From positions 1-64,000 of the forward strand of contig CAIYYN010000068.1 of NCBI GenBank assembly GCA_903930435.1: a DNA stretch of 64,000 nt. Direction: 5' to 3'. The notes beneath the pieces were generated by a model. The model searched no databases. It saw only the letters and a list, made by a program, of their open reading frames with translations, and was not told the DNA's origin. This document shows, piece after piece, positions 17,889 through 27,697 of the stretch (the first letter of the stretch is position 1; every line of letters starts with the position of its first letter). The position numbers and the translations under genes were made by a program. The stretch is from an uncultured Hyphomicrobiales bacterium (lineage in GTDB: Bacteria > Pseudomonadota > Alphaproteobacteria > Rhizobiales > Ancalomicrobiaceae).

Positions 17889-19415
17889 TCAATCCCCGCG
17901 CGGGTAACGCTTGTTGGCTTCCAGCACGTTCAGATCCATGTGATTGCGCATGTAGCGCTCGGAGGCCAGGCGCAGCGGCTGGTAATCCCAGGGGTAATAG
18001 GCTCCGTTGCGCAGCGCGCCATAGACGACATGCCGCCGGGCCTGACTGGCGCGGATCTCCGCGTCAAAGGCCGCAAGATCCCAACGCGCCGCCATGTCGG
18101 CCTTCAGCCGCGCGAAGACTTGCCCATAGGCGGGATCAGCGGCCAGATTGGTTTGCTCATGCGGATCCTTGTCGAGATCAAACAATTGCGGCGCGTCAAG
18201 TTCACAGAGTACGAGCTTGAATGCCCCGTCGCGCAAGCCAACCAGCGGCGCTTCCGAACCTTCCGCTGCATATTCCATTGGGACGGCGCTGCGTGAGCCG
18301 GTGCCATTGGCCAGCCCCACCAGGCTCTCGCCGTCGGTCCAGGGCAGGATGCGGGTGAGGTCGATCCCGGCGAGTTCGGCAATCGTCGGCAGCACATCGA
18401 GCGTGGAGACCGGCTGCGCGATCCGGCCCGGCGCCATGCCCGGCGCGGCAATCAGCAACGGCACGCGGGCGGACCCTTCAAAGAAGCTCATCTTGAACCA
18501 GAGGCCGCGCTCGCCGAGCATGTCGCCGTGATCGGAAACGAAGACGACAATCGTGTCATCCGCCATCTCGCCGCGCTTCAGCACATCGAGAATTTCACCT
18601 ATCTTGTCATCGATATAGGAGATATTGGCGAAATAGGCCCGCCGCGAGCGGCGCACATCTTCTGCCGTCACCGTCGCGGAGGCAAAATCGCAGGCGTTCA
18701 TCAGGCGCTGCGAATGGCGATCCTGGTCCTCATAGGCGATGGGGCCGACTGTCGGTTCCAGCGCCGGGCAATCCGCATAGAGATCCCAGTATTTGCGACG
18801 GGCCACATAGGGATCGTGCGGATGCGTGAAACTCACGGTCATGCACCAGGGCCGGTCATCCAGCCGTCGCGAGAGATCGTAGAGTTTGGCGCAGGCGTTG
18901 AACGCAACCTCGTCATCATATTCGAGCTGATTGGTGATTTCGGCCACCCCTGCCCCGGTCACCGAGCCGAGGTTATGATACCACCAGTCGATGCGCTCGC
19001 CGGGCTTTGTATAATCCGGCGTCCAGCCGAAATCGGCCGGGTAGATATCCGTGGTCAGCCGCTCCTCGAACCCGTGCAACTGGTCCGGTCCGACGAAATG
19101 CATCTTGCCAGACAGAACCGTGTGATATCCAGCGGCGCGCAGGTGGTGGGCAAAGGTCGGGATATCCGAGGCAAATTCCGCCGCATTGTCATAAACGCGC
19201 GTGCGACGCGGCAATTGGCCAGACATGAACGAGGCCCGCGCAGGCGCACACAAGGGACTGGCCGTATAGGCATTGGCAAACCGCGTTGCCCGCTCTGCGA
19301 GCGCCTTCAGGTTCGGCGCATGCAGGAACGGCGCCGGACCATCGTCAAAGAAGGTCCCGTTGAACTGGTCGGCCATCAGGATCAGGACATTTGGCTGTTT
19401 GGCAGAGGCCGTCAT
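17889..19415 (-). CDS. betC: Choline-sulfatase
   Basis: A protein of 508 residues, with the ATG at 19415 preferred over an upstream TTG. It hydrolyses choline-O-sulfate to choline and sulfate, feeding glycine-betaine synthesis. The formylglycine motif C-A-P-A-R has its cysteine at about residue 56 (SPLCAPARASFMSGQ), and HFVGPDQLHGFEERL and the C-terminal RYMRNHMDLNVLE are diagnostic of BetC. The length equals that of the Sinorhizobium enzyme. The usual betI, betA and betB neighbours are absent from the window, so the gene stands alone. Confidence 0.93.
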   Translation of the reverse strand: MTASAKQPNVLILMADQFNGTFFDDGPAPFLHAPNLKALAERATRFANAYTASPLCAPARASFMSGQLPRRTRVYDNAAEFASDIPTFAHHLRAAGYHTVLSGKMHFVGPDQLHGFEERLTTDIYPADFGWTPDYTKPGERIDWWYHNLGSVTGAGVAEITNQLEYDDEVAFNACAKLYDLSRRLDDRPWCMTVSFTHPHDPYVARRKYWDLYADCPALEPTVGPIAYEDQDRHSQRLMNACDFASATVTAEDVRRSRRAYFANISYIDDKIGEILDVLKRGEMADDTIVVFVSDHGDMLGERGLWFKMSFFEGSARVPLLIAAPGMAPGRIAQPVSTLDVLPTIAELAGIDLTRILPWTDGESLVGLANGTGSRSAVPMEYAAEGSEAPLVGLRDGAFKLVLCELDAPQLFDLDKDPHEQTNLAADPAYGQVFARLKADMAARWDLAAFDAEIRASQARRHVVYGALRNGAYYPWDYQPLRLASERYMRNHMDLNVLEANKRYPRGD

Positions 19416-19522
19416 GAGGACATCTCGTTTCAATGAAAGTGTGCTATGGGCAAGTCGGGGGTTTCAAAGCTGTATGACCGAGAGTAACCTTTGATGACGG
19501 CCCGACAATGAGGAAATTCCAG

Positions 19523-20044
19523 ATGTTGACCACGACACGACCCGCATTCCGTCTTGTTGCATCCCTGATTTTCATCGTCGTTTCAATGCTTTTGACTGAA
19601 TTAACGTCCACGCAGGCCGCCGATGGACCGACCCTGCGCATTGATGGTGCCGTCGCCACCCCCCTGACGCTAACGGTCGCCGATCTCGCCGCCTTGCCCC
19701 AGAGCGACGTTCATGTCGCCTATTTGACCGGCCATGGCCCGGAGGAAGCAACCTATTCCGGCGTCGCCCTTTGGTCGCTGCTGGAGAAGGCGGGCTTTGG
19801 TGAGGCCTTCAATGACAAGAAGACAAAGCTATCCCACGTGCTGATTTTCACGGCCTCCGACGGCTATCAGATCGCCCTGTCCTATGGCGAGTTGGAACCG
19901 AACCTTGAGGGCAAGTCTGCGATCATTGCGTTGAAGCGCAACGGCCAGCCGATTGACGACAAGGACATCTTTCGCCTCGCGCTGCCCGGTGACAAGCACG
20001 GCGCGCGCAACATGCACCTGATCACCCATATCGAACTGAAGTGA
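19523..20044 (+). CDS. Exported molybdopterin-fold (sulfite-oxidase-like) small protein
   Basis: A protein of 173 residues. The start at 19523 has GAGGAAA upstream; 19508 is the alternative. A signal peptide ends near TQAADG. The mature part resembles the oxidoreductase molybdopterin-binding fold (PF00174): LRIDGAVATPLTLTVADLAALP, YSGVALWSLL and LALPGDKHGARNMHLITHIEL. At this size and without an obvious cofactor cysteine it may bind no molybdenum. A short monooxygenase-fold gene follows 19 bases later, suggesting a two-gene operon. The function is unknown. Confidence 0.75.
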   Translation: MLTTTRPAFRLVASLIFIVVSMLLTELTSTQAADGPTLRIDGAVATPLTLTVADLAALPQSDVHVAYLTGHGPEEATYSGVALWSLLEKAGFGEAFNDKKTKLSHVLIFTASDGYQIALSYGELEPNLEGKSAIIALKRNGQPIDDKDIFRLALPGDKHGARNMHLITHIELK

Positions 20045-20063
20045 TCAGCCCGCGAGGAACCCA

Positions 20064-20414
20064 ATGATCGCCATCATTTTCGAAGTCTGGCCAGCCGAGG
20101 GCCAGTCACAGAATTACCTGGACCTGGCAGCCGAGATGAAATCGGAAGTCATGAAGATCGACGGGTTTATATCGGTCGAACGCTTCCAGAGCCTGACTGA
20201 TCCCTCGAAACTTCTGTCAATCTCCTTCTGGCGCGATGAAGAAGCGGTCAAGGCCTGGCGCAACCTGCCAGCTCATCGCCGTACCCAGTCAAAGGGGCGT
20301 GCCGGTCTGTTCTCGGACTATCGGCTGAAGGTGCTCAGTGTCATCCGGGACTACGGCATGACTGATCGGGCAGAAGCGCCTGCGGATAGTATTGTGGCCC
20401 ATCGCACGATCTAG
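20064..20414 (+). CDS. Antibiotic-biosynthesis-monooxygenase-fold (ABM) protein
   Basis: A protein of 116 residues with a GAGGAA ribosome site. It opens MIAIIFEVWPAEGQSQNYLDLA and includes GFISVERFQSLTDPSKLLSISFW, the pattern of the small dimeric ABM ferredoxin-like fold. Family members include quinol monooxygenases and haem-degrading enzymes, and many are of unknown role. It probably shares a transcript with the preceding exported protein. Confidence 0.82.
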   Translation: MIAIIFEVWPAEGQSQNYLDLAAEMKSEVMKIDGFISVERFQSLTDPSKLLSISFWRDEEAVKAWRNLPAHRRTQSKGRAGLFSDYRLKVLSVIRDYGMTDRAEAPADSIVAHRTI

Positions 20415-20625
20415 TCGCAACAGAACGCGGACCGCAGCGGCAACCAGTATAACAATGGCATGTCACGTTGAGATGATCTGATTTTCCTGAACTGGACCGC
20501 CATCCTGTTCAGCTAGAACCTGCTATTTCAAGAAATAATACACTTACTTATTCATATATTTTATAACTCGCTATTAACCGAACAAATATATAGTGCTCCC
20601 AAATCGCTGTCATGGAGCCAAATAA

Positions 20626-22710
20626 ATGCTTTCGATCAATAGCTTACTGAAGATTTTGATCTCGGCCTTCTCGCTGGTGATCTTGAGTCTGTTATCCGTC
20701 GAGACATGGTCCGCATGGCAGTCATATCAATCCGCAGATCGCGTTGCGCGGGTTGCCGCCGCCGCCTCACCCTTGTTCAGGGTCCTCAACGGTGTGCGCA
20801 TTGACCGGGCAAATACCGTCCGCATGCTCGGAAACAACATTGTCTACACGTCGATTGTGCCGGAAGTCGAATTTGCCCGGAAAGACGAGATCAGCGGACT
20901 TCAGGAAGCAACGGCTGCGCTGGAGCAATTTGATTTCGCCGACAAGCCCGCCACGCTTGCAGCCTTGAACGGCTACCAGCGCCAGATCAGCCAATTGCAG
21001 GCCGACTCGCTGGTGGCAATGGCAAAGCCGCTGGCCGAACGCCCGGCCGACCTCGCTCAAACCTATAACAAGACTGAGACCGATCTGCTCGACCTGGCCA
21101 CCAAGCTCAGCAAGAGCCTGAATACACAAATATCTTTGAAAGACCCGTTCATTGATCAGCTCTTCGAAATCTATAACAACGCATGGAACGCCCGCATCGC
21201 GGCAGGTGACGCATCGCTGACGATTTCGAACTATCTGGTCAAGGGGTCTGCACCGCCTGAAAATATCTCCAAACAAGCCGCGTTCATGGCTCAAGCCGAA
21301 GCGTTGATGGCGTCGGCGACACGCATTGCCAATTCCCTGCCGCTGACACCGGAAATGCGGGCCAGTGTTGAGGGTGCCAAGGGCGGCTTCTTCAGCGACG
21401 ATGCACGCAAACTGCAACTGACCACGCTCGCAGCCCTCGTGAAGGGCGAAAAGCAGGACATGAACAGCGACAAGTGGAATGCCTTCATCCTTCCGGCTTA
21501 TGGCCCGATTTTGAACATGGCGCTTGCGTCACTGAAAATGGCGGCCCAGCATGCCGCTGTGGTGAGTGCAAACGAGGCTTCCAGAACCGTTGAATATGCC
21601 GTGGCGTTGGTCGTTGCCCTCATTTTCACGGTGTTTGCCAACTTCCTGCTGAGCAACCGCATCACCAAGCCGCTCACTCAGATCACCAACAGCATGGCAC
21701 GGATCGCGTCCGGACATGTTGACGACGCTATTCCGGGCTTGGGCAGGACAGACGAAATCGGCGGGATCGCATCTGCCGTCGAAGTCTTCCGCGATGGACT
21801 GAAGCGCAATCTGGAACTCGAACAGTCCTCAAGTGAGGATCGCGCCGCAACCGAGCGCAAGCGCCGGGAAATGCTGGATAATCTGGCGCGGAGCTTCGAG
21901 GCTTCGGTCGGCAGCATCGTGGATGCCGTCGCCGCATCTGCCCGCGATCTCGACGGCGCCGCCAAGGTTATGAGCCAGACTGCCGTCGATACCTCGCATC
22001 GCTCCACAGCGGTCGCAGCAGCTGCAGAAGAGGCCTCCGCCAACGTGACCGTTGTCGCCTCGTCCGCAGAAGAACTTGGCGCATCGGTGGCCGAAATCAG
22101 CCGCCAGGTGCAGCAGTCCTCGGAAATGTCGGAAGCCGCCGTGGAAGAGGCACGCGCCACAGCCACCATCGTGGGTGAACTCTCGACCGCAGCAACCAAG
22201 ATCAGCGAAGTTCTGGGCCTGATCTCGACCATTGCAGGTCAGACGAACCTGCTGGCACTCAACGCAACGATCGAAGCCGCACGCGCCGGTGAAGCCGGAC
22301 GTGGCTTTGCCATCGTCGCATCCGAGGTCAAGGAACTCGCCAACCAGACGGCAAAGGCGACAAGCGAAATCTCGGCACAGATCTCGGCCATTCAGTCATC
22401 GACCGAGCGCGCCGTCGGTGCCATCGGTGGCATCGCCGAAACGATCCAGTCGCTGAACCATGTGGCCACGATGATCACCTCGTCGGTCAGCCAGCAGGGC
22501 GAGGCAACCGGCGAAATCGTGCGCAGCATCGGGCAGGCATCGAGCGGTACGTCGGAAGTCACCGGCAATATCACCGGCGTCGCCCGCGCTGCCGCCGAAA
22601 CCGGCGAAGCCGCCAACGAAGTCCTGCAGGCCTCCGAAACGCTCTCGCGTCAGGCACGCGACCTGCGGGCGGAAGTTGATCGCTTCGTGGCCACCGTCCG
22701 CGCCGCCTGA
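20626..22710 (+). CDS. Methyl-accepting chemotaxis protein
   Basis: A protein of 694 residues. A membrane span at about 8-30 precedes a periplasmic all-helical ligand domain of roughly 290 residues. A second span (about 322-345) leads into a HAMP domain ([21 protein letters not shown]) and a long coiled-coil signalling domain. The kinase-contact tip is [20 protein letters not shown]. There is no C-terminal CheR-docking pentapeptide. The ligand is unknown. The upstream 210 bases are AT-rich and hold no gene. Confidence 0.95.
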   Translation: MLSINSLLKILISAFSLVILSLLSVETWSAWQSYQSADRVARVAAAASPLFRVLNGVRIDRANTVRMLGNNIVYTSIVPEVEFARKDEISGLQEATAALEQFDFADKPATLAALNGYQRQISQLQADSLVAMAKPLAERPADLAQTYNKTETDLLDLATKLSKSLNTQISLKDPFIDQLFEIYNNAWNARIAAGDASLTISNYLVKGSAPPENISKQAAFMAQAEALMASATRIANSLPLTPEMRASVEGAKGGFFSDDARKLQLTTLAALVKGEKQDMNSDKWNAFILPAYGPILNMALASLKMAAQHAAVVSANEASRTVEYAVALVVALIFTVFANFLLSNRITKPLTQITNSMARIASGHVDDAIPGLGRTDEIGGIASAVEVFRDGLKRNLELEQSSSEDRAATERKRREMLDNLARSFEASVGSIVDAVAASARDLDGAAKVMSQTAVDTSHRSTAVAAAAEEASANVTVVASSAEELGASVAEISRQVQQSSEMSEAAVEEARATATIVGELSTAATKISEVLGLISTIAGQTNLLALNATIEAARAGEAGRGFAIVASEVKELANQTAKATSEISAQISAIQSSTERAVGAIGGIAETIQSLNHVATMITSSVSQQGEATGEIVRSIGQASSGTSEVTGNITGVARAAAETGEAANEVLQASETLSRQARDLRAEVDRFVATVRAA

Positions 22711-22731
22711 TCGACGCCTTGTACCAATAGC

Positions 22732-22761
22732 GGCGGTTGCCCTGAAACGCGGGCAGCCGCC
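22732..22761. terminator. Hairpin terminator between convergent genes
   Basis: An 11-bp stem, GGCGGTTGCCC and GGGCAGCCGCC with one GT pair, encloses an 8-base loop between the chemotaxis receptor and the convergent SDR gene. The 3' side on the plus strand has only a short T-rich tail, so termination strength is uncertain. It can form in either transcript. Confidence 0.5.
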
Positions 22762-22770
22762 GTTCCCGTT

Positions 22771-23520
22771 TCAGTAGGTCGCGCGTCCACCGGAGACGTC
22801 GAACACGGCACCCGTTGTGAACGAGGCTTCTTCGCTGGCAAGCCATGTGATGATCGCGGCGATTTCGTCGACCTGACCAAAGCGCCCCATGGGTATTTTG
22901 GACAGCATGAAATCGATATGGGCTTGCGTCATCTGGTCAAAGATCGGCGTCTTCACCGCAGCCGGCGTGACTGCATTCACCGTGATGCCCGACTTCGCCA
23001 GTTCCTTGCCGAGCGATTTGGTCAAGCCGATCACGCCCGCCTTCGAGGTCGAATAGGCGGAAGCGTTGGGATTGCCTTCCTTGCCCGCAATCGAGGCCAC
23101 ATTGACGATGCGACCGTATCCCTTGGCGACCATGTATGGCCCGACCGCCTTGTTGCAATAAAAGAGGCCATTGAGATTGATGTCGATGACCCGTTTCCAG
23201 TCGTCGACCGGGTAATCGATGACAGTCGTGTTGGGACCGGTGATGCCAGCCGAGCAAACAAGCGCGTCAATCGAGCCCATGGCAGCGGCAGATGTCGCCG
23301 CTGCAGCAGCTACGGCATCGGCGTCCGAAATATCGAGGGCAACGCCCGAGGCGTGATTGCCGAGACGGGTGATGATCGCGTCGATGCTCGCCTGGTTGAG
23401 ATCCCAGATCGCAACCTTGCCACCTTCAGCCACGATGCGCTCGACCACAGCCAGCCCGATGCCGGATGCTCCGCCTGTCACGACAACACCACGACCAGAA
23501 AAACGTTGATTGAATTGCAT
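22771..23520 (-). CDS. Short-chain dehydrogenase/reductase
   Basis: A protein of 249 residues with an AAAGGA ribosome site. It has the Rossmann motif TGGASGIG, an acidic residue ending the second strand (IWDLN) that favours NAD over NADP, NSAG-like CSAG, and the catalytic S-Y-K set in VASIAGKEGN and AYSTSK. It is last in a minus-strand operon after a GntR regulator and a fuconolactonase-like amidohydrolase. That context suggests oxidation of a sugar or sugar-acid alcohol, and the amidohydrolase would act on the resulting lactone. The substrate is inferred only. Confidence 0.9.
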   Translation of the reverse strand: MQFNQRFSGRGVVVTGGASGIGLAVVERIVAEGGKVAIWDLNQASIDAIITRLGNHASGVALDISDADAVAAAAATSAAAMGSIDALVCSAGITGPNTTVIDYPVDDWKRVIDINLNGLFYCNKAVGPYMVAKGYGRIVNVASIAGKEGNPNASAYSTSKAGVIGLTKSLGKELAKSGITVNAVTPAAVKTPIFDQMTQAHIDFMLSKIPMGRFGQVDEIAAIITWLASEEASFTTGAVFDVSGGRATY

Positions 23521-23630
23521 GAGATGGGTCCTTTGAGCACAGTCGGGCGATTAGAGAGCAGCGGGCCATACCCGCCAGGGGAAGCGATTGTATCCCCCAG
23601 AAGATCTGTTGGAGACATCGTACCGGTATG

Positions 23631-24521
23631 TCAAATCCGGTAAAGACGCGCAGCGTTCCCGGCAAACAGAGCAGCGTTCTCGTCGTCTGACAAGTCTGAT
23701 GTCAGCGAAAGAAAGGCCCGCCAGAGCTCTCCATAGGTCGAAAACAGCTTGTCGACCGGAAAGTTCGAGGCAAACATGACGCGGTCATGCGTGAAAGCCT
23801 CAAGCGTTTCAAGCACATAGGGCCGGATGCTGTCGATTGTCCAATGATGGTCGAGCATTCCGAGACCGCTGATTTTCACCGCGACATTCGGGCGTTGTCC
23901 CAGTTGCCGCATGCCTGCCGCCCAGTCGGCAAGGCCGCTGCTGCTGCGATCACATGGCATGCAGGCATGATTGAGGATCACCGACACATCCGGGTTTGCG
24001 TCGATGATAGTCAGCGCCTCTGCGATCTGGTGGGGATAGAGTTGCATGTCAAAAGACAGACCGAACCGTTTCAGCAGTGGAAAATTCCGCTGCCAGATCG
24101 GGTTTTTCAAATGATCCGGCACGCCGTAGCTGTAAAGTGGATCGGCATGCTGGTTCAGCACCTGCCGGATGCCACGCGTATTGGCAAAGGCACACTGCGC
24201 CTCGAGTTGTGCCTGGGCATCGTCGGCGGCCAGGTCGGCATTGACGACGAGCGCCTGCGGAAATCCAGCTGCCGATGCATCAGCCAGCCCTTGCAGATAA
24301 CGTGTCTCCGCGACCCGATCCGTTGGAAACGCTTCGACATGGACGATGCCAGCCAGATCAATGTCAGAATTACCGTCGGCTTCGGCAAGCAATTCCGGCA
24401 AGAGATAGCTCCGCGCGATCGGCGTATTATCTCCGACAAGCCCGACAGACGGCTTTTCGAAATGCGGATAGAGACCCGTCGTCAGGTCCCATATATGCAC
24501 GTGAGGGTCGATAATTCGCAT
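23631..24521 (-). CDS. Amidohydrolase, fuconolactonase/PDC-lactonase-like
   Basis: A protein of 296 residues of the Amidohydro_2 family. It begins MRIIDPHVHIWD (metal-binding H-x-H) and ends with the metal-ligand aspartate in FASNFPVDK. The order and length fit L-fuconolactonase and 2-pyrone-4,6-dicarboxylate lactonase relatives, which open sugar-acid or pyrone lactones. It lies between the GntR gene (39 bases upstream) and the SDR gene, so it is probably part of an inducible sugar-acid pathway. Confidence 0.88.
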   Translation of the reverse strand: MRIIDPHVHIWDLTTGLYPHFEKPSVGLVGDNTPIARSYLLPELLAEADGNSDIDLAGIVHVEAFPTDRVAETRYLQGLADASAAGFPQALVVNADLAADDAQAQLEAQCAFANTRGIRQVLNQHADPLYSYGVPDHLKNPIWQRNFPLLKRFGLSFDMQLYPHQIAEALTIIDANPDVSVILNHACMPCDRSSSGLADWAAGMRQLGQRPNVAVKISGLGMLDHHWTIDSIRPYVLETLEAFTHDRVMFASNFPVDKLFSTYGELWRAFLSLTSDLSDDENAALFAGNAARLYRI

Positions 24522-24559
24522 GTCCCGTGGTTCCCGGCTGGGTGGGGCCGACTCAGAAT

Positions 24560-25300
24560 TCAGCCGCCGCGCTCTTTTGCGAGTTCGCGCATGGCCTCGT
24601 AGGTTGTCGCCCGGATGCTGTTCATGTGCGTCGTCAGGGCCATCACGACCTTGTCGGCATCACCTTCCTCCAATGCGTCAACAATTGCGTCATGCTCACG
24701 CAAGGTCAATTCGATCACACCATTGAGCTGGCTGGATACGCGACGATATCCCATCCCTATCTCGTACAGGGATTGCCCAATTCGCTCAAGAAACGGATTG
24801 CCGGCGAGGCTCATCAGCTTTTTCTGAAACTCGCCATCCAGAACACGAAAACCAACGGGGTTATCGAAAACCTCAGACCCGGCTTTGACCAGCTTGCGCA
24901 GGGTTTCGATATCAGCAGCCGTGACTCGCTTCAAACCGGCCCGAAGAATTTCGCTCTCGATGACCACACGCGCCTCGTAAAACGCGTCGACATTGCTCTC
25001 ATCAAGCGCCAGCAAAAATTGCACAGGTCCCAGCAGGCGCGCCGGTGTCAGATCGGTGATATAGCACCGCCCGCCCTGCCGGCTTTCCACGACACCCATG
25101 ATTGACAGACTTCGCAAGGCCTCGCGAACGACCGGACGCGACACCTGCATCACTGCGCCAAGCTCCTGTTCGGTCGGAAGCTTGTCACCTGCCTTCAGAT
25201 TCCCGGAGCGGATCAGTTCCAGCAAGCTCGTCGCGACACGTTCGGCGACCGGCTTTCGGCTCAACGGCTCTATCGGGTCAACCGTGTCCGTAAAACTCAC
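24560..25300 (-). CDS. GntR-family (FadR subfamily) transcriptional regulator
   Basis: A protein of 246 residues starting with GTG, with GGGGGAAA just upstream. The winged helix spans about residues 16-85 (LKAGDKLPTEQELGAVMQVS, VVREALRSL). The FCD ligand domain follows, with its metal-type histidines in LREHDAIVDALEEGDADKV and LTTHMNSI. It is first in the operon with the amidohydrolase and SDR genes and divergent from a hydroxypyruvate-isomerase-like gene, so it probably represses both units and is released by a sugar acid. Confidence 0.92.
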   Translation of the reverse strand: MSFTDTVDPIEPLSRKPVAERVATSLLELIRSGNLKAGDKLPTEQELGAVMQVSRPVVREALRSLSIMGVVESRQGGRCYITDLTPARLLGPVQFLLALDESNVDAFYEARVVIESEILRAGLKRVTAADIETLRKLVKAGSEVFDNPVGFRVLDGEFQKKLMSLAGNPFLERIGQSLYEIGMGYRRVSSQLNGVIELTLREHDAIVDALEEGDADKVVMALTTHMNSIRATTYEAMRELAKERGG

Positions 25301-25633
25301 TTGAAATTTCCCCCAATGATCTGGGTTGGCTTGACATAACCAAAGTCATCCAAGGCATCATGCCGCCAGCGCGCAGGCTGTCACCCGCAATCCGATTGCC
25401 CGCAGCCTTCACCAGGGCTTCGATTCCCATGTGGCATTTATAGGCCATTTACGCAGACACTGGGCCTGACTTAGGTGCGAGTCAAGTTGGCTGACAAATC
25501 ATCCCGAGATCGCTCAATTAGACTTTTGGCGTACGGGACCCAATCCCTTTCTCTTCGCGGCCCTTGACGCGCTGCCGTTTGGCCGCCACTCAATGTCGGC
25601 TCCCGCTGCAACGATCACGAACCGGACGAATCC
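25301..25633. other. Divergent regulatory region of the sugar-acid genes
   Basis: No gene is seen in these 333 bases between the GntR gene and the isomerase-like gene. A GGTT-N10-AACC inverted repeat at about 25324-25341 is a possible regulator site, but FadR-type operators vary too much to assign it. Confidence 0.35.
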
Positions 25634-26410
25634 ATGCCAAAGTTTGCCGCCAATCTGACGATGATGTTCACCGAGGTGCCTTTCCTCGACCGGTTCGCGG
25701 CAGCAGCCGATGCCGGATTTGCAGCGGTCGAGTTCCTGTTCCCCTACGCACATTCGCCGGATGAAATCGCGGCCGCCCTTTCGCGCAATCATTTGACCCC
25801 GGCGCTGTTCAACATGCCGCCTGGCGATTGGGCCAATGGCGAACGTGGTTTCGCCGCCCTGCCCGGCCGGTTCGAGGATCTGAAGGCAAGCGTTGCAACT
25901 GCGCTCAGCTATGCAGATGCCACCGGTATCAAGCGACTGCACATGATGGCTGGCATCGCCGACGGCACTGATCCCAGGGGCTGGGACAGCTATCGCCGCG
26001 CCGTCGTTTATGCGAGCGAGCAATTGGCCTCCCGCAATCTCGATCTGATGCTGGAGCCGATCAATCCGCGCGGCGTACCCGGCTACTTCCTCAATGATTT
26101 CAACAAAACGGAAGCCCTGATCACGGAACTGGCGCTGCCGAACGTGAAATTGCAATTCGATATCTTCCATCGCCAGATCCTGCATGGCGACGTGACCTTT
26201 GCGCTCCGGCGGACGCTGCCGATAATCGGCCACATCCAGATCGCGTCGATCCCGTCGCGCAATGAGCCGGATGGCGAAGAACTCAATTACGCCTATCTCT
26301 TCGCCCAGCTCGACCGCCTCGGCTACGATGGCTTTGTCGGGTGCGAATATAATCCGCGCGGTGCGACGGTGGATGGGCTTGAGTGGTTCCAGCCCTGGAA
26401 GCGCAAGTAA
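25634..26410 (+). CDS. Hydroxypyruvate isomerase / 2-oxo-tetronate isomerase family protein
   Basis: A protein of 258 residues with a TIM-barrel AP-endonuclease-2 fold. It starts MPKFAANLTMMFTEVPFLDRF and contains FNMPPGDWANGERGFAALP, LMLEPIN, LQFDIFHRQ and GCEYNPRG, with glutamates and aspartates placed to bind a metal as in Hyi and OtnI. These enzymes interconvert hydroxypyruvate and tartronate semialdehyde, or 2-oxo-tetronates. It is divergent from the GntR operon and followed 60 bases later by an exported hydrolase. Confidence 0.88.
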   Translation: MPKFAANLTMMFTEVPFLDRFAAAADAGFAAVEFLFPYAHSPDEIAAALSRNHLTPALFNMPPGDWANGERGFAALPGRFEDLKASVATALSYADATGIKRLHMMAGIADGTDPRGWDSYRRAVVYASEQLASRNLDLMLEPINPRGVPGYFLNDFNKTEALITELALPNVKLQFDIFHRQILHGDVTFALRRTLPIIGHIQIASIPSRNEPDGEELNYAYLFAQLDRLGYDGFVGCEYNPRGATVDGLEWFQPWKRK

Positions 26411-26469
26411 CTGACCGAGCCAGTCAAGGCAGAGCGCGACAAGACGCTCGCCAACGGAGGAAACAGACG

Positions 26470-27543
26470 ATGGTAATTGACATCAGGAAACTCGCCAGCG
26501 GGCTGGCAGTCACACTCGCCCTGTTTATCCAGCCCGTCAGCGCGGCGGATTACCCCGCCCCCCAGCCAGCCGACTGGATCGCGCATGATTTCCGGTTCCA
26601 TGACGGCACGGTCTTTCCGGAGCTACGCGAGCACTATGTGACAATCGGCAATCCGGCGGGTCAGCCGGTGTTGGTCCTGCACGGTACGGCAGGCAGCGGC
26701 ATGGGCATGGTGACGCCCGATTTCGCGGGTGCCCTGTTCGGCCCCGGTCAGCCGCTTGATGCCTCGAAATATTTCATCATCCTGCCGGATGCGATCGGCG
26801 CAGGCGGGTCCTCGAAGCCGTCGGATGGCCTAAAGGCGAAGTTCCCGGAGTATGACTATGAGGACATGGTCAATGCACAATATCGGCTGGTCACCGAAGG
26901 CCTCGGGATAAAGCACCTGCGGCTGGTTCTGGGCAATTCGATGGGTGGCATGCACACCTGGATGTGGGGTACCAAATACCCGGGATTTGCCGATGTTCTT
27001 GTTCCGACGGCGTCCCAGCCCACCGAGACGGCTGCGCGCAACTGGATGATGCGTCGCATGATCATCGACATGATCAAGGCCGATCCAGAGTGGGACGGCG
27101 GTAATTACAAGACCCAGCCGAAGTCTGTCCGCCTGATCAACGTGTTTTACGGTATTGCGACGAACGGCGGTACGCTTGCCTATCAATCCCTTGCACCCAC
27201 CCACGCCGCTGCCGACAAGCTCGTCGATGCGCGAGAGGCCGCCGCACCGCCATCTGATGCCAATGACTTCCTCTATCAGTGGAATGCGTCACGCGATTAC
27301 AATCCGTCACCCGATCTTGAGCGGATCACAGGTACGCTGCTCGCCATCAACGCCGCCGACGATGAGCGCAATCCGCCTGAAACCGGCATCGAAGAACGTG
27401 AGATCCGCCGCGTCGCCCACGGTAGCCTCTACCTGATCCCGGCCAGCAGCGAGACACGCGGCCATGGCACGACCGCGATGGCCAAATTCTATCGGGATCA
27501 ACTGGCGTCCGTCCTCGCCAGCGCACCCGTGCTGAAGCCGTGA
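26470..27543 (+). CDS. Exported alpha/beta hydrolase (homoserine-acetyltransferase-like)
   Basis: A protein of 357 residues. The start at 26470 has GGAGGAAA upstream and opens a signal peptide ending QPVSAAD. The hydrolase core shows LVLHGTAGSG, the nucleophile elbow GNSMGG (serine about 157), the acid in INAADDERNPP and the terminal histidine in ETRGHGT. The sequence order is that of the MetX-like branch. Export to the periplasm argues against a biosynthetic acetyltransferase, so hydrolysis of an ester or lactone is more likely. The substrate is unknown. Confidence 0.87.
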   Translation: MVIDIRKLASGLAVTLALFIQPVSAADYPAPQPADWIAHDFRFHDGTVFPELREHYVTIGNPAGQPVLVLHGTAGSGMGMVTPDFAGALFGPGQPLDASKYFIILPDAIGAGGSSKPSDGLKAKFPEYDYEDMVNAQYRLVTEGLGIKHLRLVLGNSMGGMHTWMWGTKYPGFADVLVPTASQPTETAARNWMMRRMIIDMIKADPEWDGGNYKTQPKSVRLINVFYGIATNGGTLAYQSLAPTHAAADKLVDAREAAAPPSDANDFLYQWNASRDYNPSPDLERITGTLLAINAADDERNPPETGIEEREIRRVAHGSLYLIPASSETRGHGTTAMAKFYRDQLASVLASAPVLKP

Positions 27544-27582
27544 TTCAAGGTCTCGGAGAATGACCAAACGCGCCATAGCCAT

Positions 27583-27654
27583 CATCGCGAGCGAAGCGCG
27601 GCGATCCAGAGTCAGCCGTGTCAAGTCTGGATTGCTTCGCTCCCGCTCGCAATG
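27583..27654. repeat. Imperfect inverted-repeat (REP-like) element
   Basis: The left arm (27583-27610, CATCGCGAGCGAAGC...) and right arm (27626-27654, TCTGGATTGCTTCGC...) are imperfect reverse complements about 15 bases apart, in the gap between convergent genes. The sequence type, with GCGAGCG...GCAATCCAGA, is one commonly repeated in alphaproteobacterial genomes. Confidence 0.7.
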
Positions 27655-27697
27655 AAGCCCGAAACAGAGCGACGTGCCAGATGACTCGTTGCTTCGC

